From an uncultured Oscillospiraceae bacterium (GTDB lineage Bacteria; Bacillota; Clostridia; Oscillospirales; Ruminococcaceae), in NCBI GenBank assembly GCA_934457235.1, contig CAKSHT010000075.1, positions 1 through 10,700 of the forward strand: 10,700 bases of DNA. The letters are read 5' to 3'. The notes below the pieces were generated by a model that saw only the letters and a list, made by a program, of their open reading frames with translations, made no database searches and was not told the origin of the DNA. Shown here piece after piece: positions 5,316 through 10,700 of this stretch. Made by a program: the position numbers and the translations under genes. Positions within the stretch are counted from its first letter, which is position 1; every line of letters starts with the position of its first letter.

Positions 5316-6797
5316 ATGACCGCGATCTATGCACGACAGAGCATCGACAAAAAGGACAGTATCTCAATTGAAACGCAGACAGAGGCGTGCAAGCACTGCT
5401 GCGACGGCGAATTCCGCATTTACTGCGACAAGGGCTGGAGCGGAAAGAACCTGGAGCGCCCGCAGTTCCAGCAGCTGCTGAAGGATATCAAAGCCGGGGA
5501 GATAAGCAGACTGGTCGTCTACAAGCTGGACAGAATAAGCCGTTCGCTCAACGACTTTTCGAACCTGATGGAGGTATTCAGAAAATACGGCGTTGATTTT
5601 ACATCGACCGTTGAGACTTTTGATACCTCAACCGCGATAGGCCGTGCAATGCTCGGTATAATCATGGTATTTGCAGAGCTGGAGCGCGAGAATATTCTTC
5701 TGCGTGTAAGGGACAATTATTATGCCCGCGGCGAAAAGGGACTGTACCTGGGCGGAGTTCCGGTATTCGGATTCGATAAGATACCGACGAAGCTCGACGG
5801 CATAAAGACGTCAGTTCTTGTGCCTAACAGCATGATGAATACGGTGGAGTATATATTCCGCGCATACCGTGAAGGCTCCTGTTCGCTGGGGGATATAGTC
5901 CGTACGCTGAACGATCAGGGGACTTTATCTCCTGCGGGTACGCTCTGGGACAGCAGTAAGCTCAGCCGCCTGCTGAGAAGTCCGGTGTATGTCTGCGCGG
6001 ACATGGAGGTCTACCGTTACTTCAAGGAGCGCGGAGCACGGATATCAAATCCGGCGGAGGATTTCACCGGCGAACACGGGTGCTTCCTGTACGGAAAGCG
6101 CGAGGCAAACGAGCGTAAGTATACCGACGTGCATGACCATGTGCTTTCCATCGGGCTGCATGACGGTGTGATACCGGCGGAGCTGTGGTTGGACGTCCAG
6201 CGGAAGCTTGACGGGAACATGCAGCTGAAAAAGGGCAGGAGCGGCACCTATTCCTGGCTGACGGGACTGCTGAAATGCGGAAAATGCGGCTACGCAATGC
6301 GTGTGATATCCGGGAGTTTTTTCTACTGCTCCGGCAAGGCTAATCATCATGTATGCGAGGGTATCTCCGGAAAACCGGGGATAGACGAGGTGGAGCAGGC
6401 GGTCTATGCGGAGCTGAAAAAGAAGTTCGCAGAAATACGCGGCATTCACCCGACAGGAAAGCCGCAGACCTCCCCGAAAGCAAATAAGCTGAAAATGCAG
6501 CTTGAAACGCTGAATACCCAGATAGACAACCTAGTGGACAAGATAGCCAGTACATCTGCGGCCATAGGCAAGGTGCTTGAAGAAAAGCTGGAGCGTCTGA
6601 TATCCGACCGCGAAAGCATTCAGCAGGAGCTTGACAAGCTCGGCGGGGCGCAGCCGAGGTACAGCTATGAATCCGTGATCCCGCTTCTGGATGATTTCCC
6701 GGATATGCCGATGGAGGTCAGACGAAGTATAGCGGGGCAGTTCATATCAAGAGTGCTTCTCTGGGAGGACAGAATAGAGATACGTTGGAAGTTCTGA
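5316..6797 (+). CDS. Large serine recombinase (site-specific integrase/transposase)
   Basis: This 493-residue DNA recombinase begins with a resolvase catalytic domain (2-140): YARQS places the nucleophile at Ser9, and KLDRISRS gives the active-site arginines (Arg73, Arg76). AELERENI (about 120-127) starts the long helix leading to DNA binding. The recombinase domain spans about 150-300 (FGFDKIP..., LSRLLRSPVY), followed by a zinc ribbon with Cys321, Cys324, Cys338 and Cys347. A coiled coil at about 390-442 (KLKMQLETLNTQIDNLVDKI through EKLERLISDRESIQQELDKL) is the tetramer-control element of phiC31/TnpX-type enzymes. Nothing essential is missing. GGAGG lies at 5303-5307, well placed before the ATG. 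The end, IEIRWKF, is the usual C-terminal strand of these proteins. It probably moves its own small element by cutting att sites with a 2-bp staggered core. Target and excision state are unknown. Confidence 0.95.
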   Translation: MTAIYARQSIDKKDSISIETQTEACKHCCDGEFRIYCDKGWSGKNLERPQFQQLLKDIKAGEISRLVVYKLDRISRSLNDFSNLMEVFRKYGVDFTSTVETFDTSTAIGRAMLGIIMVFAELERENILLRVRDNYYARGEKGLYLGGVPVFGFDKIPTKLDGIKTSVLVPNSMMNTVEYIFRAYREGSCSLGDIVRTLNDQGTLSPAGTLWDSSKLSRLLRSPVYVCADMEVYRYFKERGARISNPAEDFTGEHGCFLYGKREANERKYTDVHDHVLSIGLHDGVIPAELWLDVQRKLDGNMQLKKGRSGTYSWLTGLLKCGKCGYAMRVISGSFFYCSGKANHHVCEGISGKPGIDEVEQAVYAELKKKFAEIRGIHPTGKPQTSPKANKLKMQLETLNTQIDNLVDKIASTSAAIGKVLEEKLERLISDRESIQQELDKLGGAQPRYSYESVIPLLDDFPDMPMEVRRSIAGQFISRVLLWEDRIEIRWKF

Positions 6798-6806
6798 ACA
6801 AAAAAA

Positions 6807-6850
6807 CGGCGTGGACTGTTTACAAAGCTGCTGTCCGTGCCGGTTTTTTT
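6807..6850 (+). terminator. Terminator of the recombinase gene
   Basis: CGGCGTGGAC (6807-6816) pairs with GTCCGTGCCG (6833-6842), using two G-U wobbles, then comes TTTTTTT (6844-6850). It begins 9 bp after the recombinase stop codon. Confidence 0.8.
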
Positions 6851-6862
6851 CAATATAAAAAC

Positions 6863-6917
6863 TTAGGGCAACACCGCACAAAGACCATTTATTGGATTTT
6901 GTGCGGTGTTGCCTTAA
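6863..6917. repeat. 20-bp near-perfect inverted repeat, possible MITE or transposon-end scar
   Basis: TTAGGGCAACACCGCACAAA (6863-6882) matches the reverse complement of 6898-6917 in 19 of 20 positions, around a 15-nt centre in which CCA and TGG can also pair. The 55-bp unit has GC-rich arms in AT-rich surroundings and sits exactly where the GNAT remnant begins. It lacks a T-tract and comes 13 bp after a proper terminator, so it reads better as a small mobile repeat or paired element ends than as a terminator. Confidence 0.6.
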
Positions 6918-7036
6918 TAAATAAATTAAGAAAGTTTATAAATAACAATGGAGTAAAAGGAACAGATATTTTTGTGGAGCTATGTGCGGTTCCGGATAAG
7001 ATACCTTTTTATAAAAAATTCGGATTTGAAGAATGA
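6918..7036 (+). pseudogene. GNAT acetyltransferase, C-terminal scrap
   Basis: About 39 codons in frame with the stop at 7034-7036 read INKLRKFINNNGVKGTDIF, then VELCAVPDKIPFYKKFGFEE. The ending, with a '..PFYKKFGFEE' block, is the classic last strand of GNAT N-acetyltransferases. The acetyl-CoA-binding Q/RxxGxG/A motif and everything before it are gone. The reading frame is joined upstream through the inverted repeat back to the end of the recombinase gene, but that upstream part is not acetyltransferase. The scrap is strikingly AT-rich (about 30% GC against about 50% for neighbours), pointing to a different origin from the surrounding genes. It is not expected to be functional. Confidence 0.75.
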
Positions 7037-7061
7037 GCCCGGCATTTAACCGGACTCATTC
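7031..7061. terminator. Hairpin between converging units
   Basis: GAATGAGCCCGG (7031-7042) pairs with CCGGACTCATTC (7050-7061) with one C-A mismatch and a 7-nt loop. It overlaps the stop codon of the GNAT scrap and lies 28 bp beyond the minus-strand solute-binding gene, so it can serve as that gene's terminator. T-tracts are weak on both sides. Confidence 0.6.
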
Positions 7062-7088
7062 TGAACCTATTTTGTTATGGCTGGATCA

Positions 7089-8516
7089 TCAGTTCTTTTC
7101 AGCGAGCTTTTTGTTAGCCGAATCAAGTTCCGCCTGGACTGCCGCGCGGATAGTTTCGCGGGTCTGCGTCCAGCTTGCGCCGCTGTTGTAGGATTCCTTC
7201 ATCGGGTTGTTGACGAGGTCGCCAAGTGTGGAGCTTACTGCGTTGTACATCTCGATCACCGGGTGCTCGGCGGTCATCTGGTTTACAAGGCGGTACATAT
7301 CCCACTGCTCCTGCGTCCAGTTGTACTCCTCAAATGCCTGGCGCTTTCCGATTTCGACAGCCGCCTCGCTGTCGCGGGTAGCCATTGCGCAGTTGAGATA
7401 GGCGGCTACGCCCTCAGGGTTTTTCGCGCCCTTTACAAGTGAGAATCCGGAAACTCTTGCCGGGAGATAATACTCGTCGGCTTCGGTGCATTTCGGCATG
7501 GGGACGAACATTACGTCCTCCTGATTATAGGCGAAATCCTGAATATAGTTGTTGTAGGGGTACATCGCGTACAGACCTACCGGATAGAACAGGGTCTTTC
7601 CGTCTGCAACGCGCTTCGGCTGAACCTGCCAGTTGTACTGCGCTTTCGGGAACTGAAGATTGTTCGTGTTCATGTTCAGCATGAAAGTCTGCGCCTTTTC
7701 GATCAGTGCGTTGTCAAGGTTCTGCACGATCTTTCCGTCGCTCATGCCTACATAAGGAACGCCCGTTGTCTGTGAAAATCCGCTCTCGAACCACCAGCCG
7801 TCGGTAGCGTATTTTTCAGCGTCAACATCGCAGAATTTCGTCATCATTTCCCATAACGCGTCCCATGTCCACTTGCCCTCTGCGAGAAGCTCCGCCGGGT
7901 CGTCAAGGGAATTGTCGCGGATAGTGTTCTTGTTGTAGAACATTACGCAGTCGCCCTCTACGTCAACAGCGCCTACATAGTGGCTTCCGTTGAACGCAAA
8001 CTGCTCGTTTACCGCGCTCATGGGCGCCCAAAGCTCGCTGCTGAAATCAACATAATCATCGAGCGGGTCGAACATTCCGCTGATAGCGCCCTTGGGGAAC
8101 ACGTCCATGTCGCCTGCGCTGAACATATCCGGGGAATCGTCCGCCTGCACCAGCACCGCAAGCTTGTCATAACGGCTGTCCCAGGGAGTGTTGACGTACT
8201 CTATTCTGCCGCCGAACTGGCTCTGGAACATCTCAAGCGCCGGAGCCACCGGCTGTCCCTCTGCGGGGTTTAAATCCCATGATGACAGGAACTTCACAAC
8301 GCCGTTTTCCAGCTTTTCGGCACCGATGTCGATTTCCGCGATTTTGTCTGCGTCATCCTTGTTCATGGTTGCCGTGGTAGCCGCGGTAGTCGCCTGCGCC
8401 GGAGAGTTGGAGGAGGCCGGAGCGCTGCTGATTTCCTGCTGCTCATCGCAGCCCGTAACCGCGAGGACGGAGCATATCGCAAGCGCCGCTGCTGTGAGTC
8501 GTGTGATATTTTTCAT
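7089..8516 (-). CDS. ABC transporter solute-binding lipoprotein (carbohydrate type)
   Basis: This 475-residue secreted lipoprotein has a signal peptide MKNITRLTAAALAICSVLAV followed by lipobox VTGC (lipidated Cys23), then a low-complexity Ser/Ala/Thr linker (about 27-50). The body has the layout of family 1 extracellular solute-binding proteins: EMFQSQFGGRIEYVNTPWDSRYDKLAVLVQ near the start, SPDMFSAGD, then a repeated Trp-rich middle (KWTWDALWEMMTKFCD) and VSGFSLVKGAKNPEGVAAYL toward the end. It is normal length for sugar-binding members. It would capture a sugar or oligosaccharide at the outer face of the membrane. No permease or ATPase gene is adjacent, so the membrane partner must be elsewhere. 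It is 26 bp behind the wall-anchored protein gene and probably cotranscribed. Start choice is explained under the ribosome-site entry. Confidence 0.9.
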   Translation of the reverse strand: MKNITRLTAAALAICSVLAVTGCDEQQEISSAPASSNSPAQATTAATTATMNKDDADKIAEIDIGAEKLENGVVKFLSSWDLNPAEGQPVAPALEMFQSQFGGRIEYVNTPWDSRYDKLAVLVQADDSPDMFSAGDMDVFPKGAISGMFDPLDDYVDFSSELWAPMSAVNEQFAFNGSHYVGAVDVEGDCVMFYNKNTIRDNSLDDPAELLAEGKWTWDALWEMMTKFCDVDAEKYATDGWWFESGFSQTTGVPYVGMSDGKIVQNLDNALIEKAQTFMLNMNTNNLQFPKAQYNWQVQPKRVADGKTLFYPVGLYAMYPYNNYIQDFAYNQEDVMFVPMPKCTEADEYYLPARVSGFSLVKGAKNPEGVAAYLNCAMATRDSEAAVEIGKRQAFEEYNWTQEQWDMYRLVNQMTAEHPVIEMYNAVSSTLGDLVNNPMKESYNSGASWTQTRETIRAAVQAELDSANKKLAEKN

Positions 8517-8525
8517 TCTGCTCAT

Positions 8526-8531
8526 TCCTTT
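8526..8531 (-). promoter_or_regulatory. Ribosome site that fixes the start of the solute-binding gene
   Basis: AAAGGA on the minus strand (8531-8526) directly abuts the ATG at 8525 with no spacing, which is unusable. It is 9 nt from the in-frame ATG at 8516, so translation should begin MKNITRL and not MSRMKNITRL. Confidence 0.75.
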
Positions 8532-8542
8532 CGTAAACGGAA

Positions 8543-9193
8543 TTACTTCCTTCTGGTAGCGAAAAGTACGCCGGCTGCGATAACCGCTGCGCCTGCTACT
8601 GCTGCGATTCCGGAAACGCCGGTGTCGGGATTGCCCTTTGTGGGAGCGGTGGTTTCTGCGGGAGTTTCAGCGGGAGTTTCAGCGGGAGTTTCAGCGGGAG
8701 TTTCAGCGGGAGTTTCAGCGGGAGTTTCAGCGGCTGCAGAATCCTCTGCGGGAGCAGGCTCGTCGGAGAATGTCATCTCAAGCAGTTCAATACCGTGACC
8801 CATAATGGCCATGCCCGCATTCTGGAGAAGCTCAAGCTGGTCAGCCGGGATAGTGAAGCTCATGGAGGAGCTGTCCATCTCAAGCGTGTAGCTGTCGCCG
8901 CCCTCGGAAAGGACTGCGCCGTTCAGTGTGCTGATGAAAGGCCAGCCGGCGTCGTTCACCATGGGCTTGATGCACCAGTAGTCCTGACCTTCCATAGCGG
9001 CGAGACTCTCGTTTACGTTGTAGGTGATGGTGACTGTAGTGTCGGGAGTCACGTCTGCGAATTCCTCGGCACCGATGGTCACGCTGTTGCTCCAGCCAAA
9101 GCCGAGATCCTTGTTGATGGAGTAAGCGCCTGCGGTAGCGGAAATTGCTGCGACTGCGGCAGCGGCGGTAATAACGGAGATAAACTTTTTCAT
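8543..9193 (-). CDS. Secreted wall-anchored protein with NPDTG sorting signal and PAET repeats
   Basis: This 216-residue protein has a signal peptide (residues 1-23, cleavage after AGA), an all-beta-looking domain (about 24-148), a proline-rich stalk with six PAET repeats (about 152-178), then NPDTG (188-192), a hydrophobic helix and RRK. The last three parts form a sortase-type sorting signal in which Asn-Pro-Asp-Thr-Gly replaces LPxTG. Several Ruminococcus-type surface proteins carry this variant. The beta domain has TVTITYNVNES, YWCIKPMVNDAGW and the SFTIPADQLELLQNAGMAIMGHGIELLEMTFS pattern seen in jelly-roll carbohydrate-binding modules of cellulolytic clostridia, so glycan binding is my inference, not a proven match. 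It is the first gene of the minus-strand pair, with AAAGGAAG at 9208-9201, and probably presents a ligand to the solute-binding lipoprotein encoded behind it. Confidence 0.87.
   Translation of the reverse strand: MKKFISVITAAAAVAAISATAGAYSINKDLGFGWSNSVTIGAEEFADVTPDTTVTITYNVNESLAAMEGQDYWCIKPMVNDAGWPFISTLNGAVLSEGGDSYTLEMDSSSMSFTIPADQLELLQNAGMAIMGHGIELLEMTFSDEPAPAEDSAAAETPAETPAETPAETPAETPAETPAETTAPTKGNPDTGVSGIAAVAGAAVIAAGVLFATRRK
8658..8729 (-). repeat. Six identical 12-bp tandem repeats (PAET)
   Basis: GCGGGAGTTTCA is repeated six times without any base difference from 8658 to 8729. Each copy encodes one Pro-Ala-Glu-Thr unit on the minus strand. Perfect identity implies recent expansion by slippage, and copy changes keep the frame, altering only stalk length. 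Confidence 0.95.
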
Positions 9194-9274
9194 GGTGATT
9201 CTTCCTTTCAGATCGCGTTTTGTTGTGCAGACTGTCGTAATGCTTTTTCGGCTGTCTGTCCCTTTGTTGTCTAT

Positions 9275-9283
9275 ATTATAGCA
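9275..9283 (-). promoter_or_regulatory. Extended -10 promoter for the minus-strand surface operon
   Basis: On the minus strand TGCTATAAT (9283-9275) is an extended -10 element with a perfect TATAAT. No good TTGACA is at the right distance, which the TG extension can offset. It would give a leader of about 75 nt before the ATG at 9193. Confidence 0.6.
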
Positions 9284-9344
9284 TTTGCTTAACTTGCGTT
9301 ATATCAGAAATTTAACATTTGTATCGTCAGTTTATCCGAAATGC

Positions 9345-9373
9345 TTGACGGACGTGAGATTTTTTTGTATAAT
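9345..9373 (+). promoter_or_regulatory. Sigma-A promoter of the AraC gene
   Basis: TTGACG (9345-9350), a 17-bp spacer including a T-run, and TATAAT (9368-9373) place the start site near 9380, about 34 nt before the ATG at 9414. It is divergent from the surface-operon promoter about 60 bp away, so one regulator bound between them could control both. Confidence 0.8.
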
Positions 9374-9413
9374 ATATTCAATGATACTTCCTTATAAAAA
9401 AGGAGAAAAGGCA

Positions 9414-10175
9414 ATGAGCAAACTACACAAAGAACTGTCGCGCATAGAGTTTGAAATGCGCGAAAATTCCATGACCCATACCCCGGTAGAGAACGAAATG
9501 CGTTTCTACGAGGCTGTCAAGCGCGGCGACATGGACGCCGCAAGAACGCTTTCCACGCCGCTTGGCGGGGAGGGCTTCGGCGTGCTTTCCACCGACCGCC
9601 TGCGTAATCTGAAATACCACCTTGTTATAACAGTGTCGTTCATCACTCGATTCTGCGTTGAGGGCGGAATGGAGCGCGAAACCGCCTACAACCTAAGCGA
9701 CCTCTATATAAGGAAAGCGGACCTTGCAGGTTCTCCGGAGGAGATAAACGCGATACATTCCGAGCTTATCACGGACTTCACAGAGCGAATGGCTAGGCTG
9801 AAAAACGGCAGCAGCTACTGCTATCAGGTCACGAAATGCATGGAGTACGTCTACGATCACCTGCACGAAAAGCTGATGGTGAGCGATATTGCGGAGGAAT
9901 TAGGGCTTTCGGTGCAGTACCTTTCAAAACTGTTCCGCACGGAAACCGGGCTTACGCTCAATCGGTACATATTGAAGAAAAAGATAGACGCCGCCTGCCA
10001 GATGCTGAAATATTCCCGGTATGAAGCTGTGGACGTCGGGAATTTCCTGGCGTTCAGTTCCCACAGCCATTTTATCCAGAAATTCCGCGAGGAGACCGGA
10101 CTTACCCCGAAACAGTACCGCGAAAAGTACTACCATTCTTCCTCCGGAATGAAAGCCGGCGTGGAAATAAAATAA
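9414..10175 (+). CDS. AraC-family transcriptional regulator
   Basis: This is a 253-residue cytoplasmic regulator. The C-terminal AraC domain (about 137-240) has the two helix-turn-helix units: VSDIAEELGLSVQYLSKLFRTETG (about 156-179) and the second ending FSSHSHFIQKFREETGLTPKQYR (about 214-236), the family hallmark. The N-terminal half (about 27-130; FYEAVKRGDMDAARTL, LSTDRLRNLKYHLVI, TAYNLSDLYIRKAD, DFTERM) is the helical sensor region shared by many Firmicute AraC proteins linked to sugar or surface loci. The start at ATG 9414 follows AGGAG (9401-9405) and the mapped promoter; a longer frame opening at 9285 would begin upstream of the promoter and is rejected. It probably controls the divergent surface operon and/or the GH16 gene downstream. 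Its ligand is unknown. Confidence 0.92.
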   Translation: MSKLHKELSRIEFEMRENSMTHTPVENEMRFYEAVKRGDMDAARTLSTPLGGEGFGVLSTDRLRNLKYHLVITVSFITRFCVEGGMERETAYNLSDLYIRKADLAGSPEEINAIHSELITDFTERMARLKNGSSYCYQVTKCMEYVYDHLHEKLMVSDIAEELGLSVQYLSKLFRTETGLTLNRYILKKKIDAACQMLKYSRYEAVDVGNFLAFSSHSHFIQKFREETGLTPKQYREKYYHSSSGMKAGVEIK

Positions 10176-10229
10176 AACTAAAAACGTGATATTTTTATGC
10201 GTATCGTAATATAATCGCGCGGGATTTTA

Positions 10230-10238
10230 TGCTAAAAT
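10230..10238 (+). promoter_or_regulatory. Candidate extended -10 upstream of the GH16 gene
   Basis: TGCTAAAAT (10230-10238) fits an extended -10, with an expected start near 10245. A second candidate TATAAT lies at 10210-10215. Neither has a clear -35, which would suit activator-dependent transcription by the AraC protein encoded just upstream. Confidence 0.4.
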
Positions 10239-10287
10239 CAAGATACAAGGCAGAACTCCCAGACCTCAGAAAGGAACGTGATATATT

Positions 10288-10700
10288 ATGAAAAAACATA
10301 TTATCAGCATTATGCTCATCGCAGGAACTGTCGCACTCTGCGGCTGTTCCGCAAATAACGGCGCTTCCTCCGCAGAGAAAGCATCGCAGACTTCGGAGGT
10401 GACAGCTTCCGTGGCAGAAACAACTGAATCCACTGCTGAAAGCAGCGTTCTCGCAGACCTCACCGGGACCTACGATGATGTAAGCGAGAAGTTCGAATTT
10501 TCGGACGGCTGGTCGAACGGCTCGATGTTCAACTGCACATGGCGCAAGAGCAACGGCAGTATTTCCGACGGCTCAATGAAGCTTACTATTGATAAGGATC
10601 TGCTGGACAAGCCGCCCTATTCCGGCGCGGAGTTCCGCTCCCGGGATTTTTACGGCTACGGTATGTACGAAGTCGTTATGAAGCCTATAAAGAACGACGG
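10288..10700 (+). CDS. GH16 beta-glucanase (lichenase-like) lipoprotein, N-terminal part
   Basis: At least 137 residues are visible and the gene runs off the window. A lipoprotein signal peptide (MKKHIISIMLIAGTVALCGC, lipidated Cys20) is followed by a Ser/Thr/Glu linker (about 21-55). From about residue 66 (SEKFEFSDGWSNGSMFNCTW, RKSNGSISDGSMKLTIDKD, YSGAEFRSRDFYGYGMYEV) the match to family 16 glycoside hydrolases of the 1,3-1,4-beta-glucanase (licheninase) branch is clear: the ends of the first strands and the SGAE-R-YGYG block that precede the active site. The catalytic ExDxE motif lies downstream and cannot be checked. The enzyme would be tethered to the outer membrane face and cut cereal-type mixed-linkage beta-glucan. 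AAAGGAA (10270-10276) is rather far (about 11 nt) from the ATG. It follows the AraC gene by 112 bp. Confidence 0.9.
   Translation, partial: MKKHIISIMLIAGTVALCGCSANNGASSAEKASQTSEVTASVAETTESTAESSVLADLTGTYDDVSEKFEFSDGWSNGSMFNCTWRKSNGSISDGSMKLTIDKDLLDKPPYSGAEFRSRDFYGYGMYEVVMKPIKND

Larger units (their letters stand above)
4963..6862 (+). mobile_element. Minimal serine-recombinase element (bounds approximate)
   Basis: The segment carries only the 42-residue ORF, a large serine recombinase and a terminator at each side, and it lies between two 5'-truncated genes. The left bound is set where deacetylase homology ends. The right bound is set just before the inverted repeat that abuts the GNAT scrap. 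I could not find a convincing att core shared by both junctions. The best weak matches are GCTGTC near 4957-4962 and 6830-6835. No cargo gene is present. Confidence 0.4.

Noticed and set aside
5989..6555. Several open frames on both strands inside the recombinase gene
   Set aside because: All are shadows of a full-length recombinase with intact catalytic, zinc-ribbon and coiled-coil parts.
6785..6917. Upstream part of the plus-strand open frame that runs into the GNAT scrap
   Set aside because: It overlaps the end of the recombinase gene, its terminator and the inverted repeat; no acetyltransferase similarity is visible before about 6918.
6863..6917. Inverted repeat considered as a tRNA-like or terminator structure
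   Set aside because: It lacks tRNA arms and a CCA-adjacent acceptor, and has no T-tract; a proper terminator already lies just upstream.
8658..8729. Tandem repeats considered as a CRISPR-like array
   Set aside because: The 12-bp units are contiguous, with no spacers, in frame, and encode PAET.
8795..9292. Long plus-strand open frame opposite the NPDTG protein gene
   Set aside because: It is antisense to a gene with clear signal peptide, repeats and sorting signal; it has no ribosome site and its translation has no recognisable domain.
9285..9413. N-terminal extension of the AraC regulator in the same frame
   Set aside because: It would begin upstream of the TTGACG/TATAAT promoter at 9345-9373 and has no ribosome site; AGGAG at 9401-9405 points to ATG 9414.

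Overview
The window looks like a chromosomal stretch from a gut or rumen Firmicute of the Ruminococcus / Oscillospiraceae type. Evidence: roughly 50% GC genes, strong AGGAGG-type ribosome sites, a YtrA-type GntR regulator with an ABC operon, an NPDTG-type wall anchor, lipoprotein sugar-binding proteins and a lichenase-like GH16 enzyme. Genus-level placement is inference from gene content, not a database match.

Layout. (1) 1-530: the 3' end of an IS1182-like transposase followed by two strong hairpin terminators. (2) 541-1050, minus strand: a GtrA-family membrane protein with its own TTGACA/TAAAAT promoter, back to back with (3) a six-gene plus-strand operon (1191-4268): YtrA-like GntR repressor, a 73-aa soluble protein, a two-helix membrane protein, an ABC ATPase with unusual Q-loop and signature, and two six-helix permeases. 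The genes overlap or are closely spaced, and a near-consensus promoter sits inside a candidate operator. This is the architecture of repressor-controlled, envelope-stress/antibiotic-responsive ABC exporters.

(4) 4269-4491: no protein gene, but four direct repeats (TCACAAT-type) spaced exactly 11 bp, then TATAAT and, about 120 bp on, a perfect 16-bp GNRA-looped hairpin. This reads as a Pho-box promoter driving a short untranslated transcript, and is the most intriguing non-coding signal here.

(5) 4492-7061: a scrambled mobile region. A large serine recombinase (493 aa) and a 42-aa upstream ORF lie between two 5'-truncated genes pointing away from them: the C-terminal part of a polysaccharide deacetylase (minus) and an AT-rich C-terminal scrap of a GNAT acetyltransferase (plus). 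A 20-bp near-perfect inverted repeat marks the GNAT junction.

(6) 7089-10700: a carbohydrate-facing locus. A minus-strand pair encodes a secreted NPDTG-anchored protein with six identical PAET repeats and an ABC solute-binding lipoprotein. Divergently transcribed are an AraC regulator with a near-consensus promoter and, after it, the start of a GH16 beta-glucanase lipoprotein cut by the window end. A surface glucanase, a sugar-binding lipoprotein, a wall-anchored possible glycan binder and an AraC regulator together suggest sensing and use of mixed-linkage beta-glucan, though no permease gene is in view.
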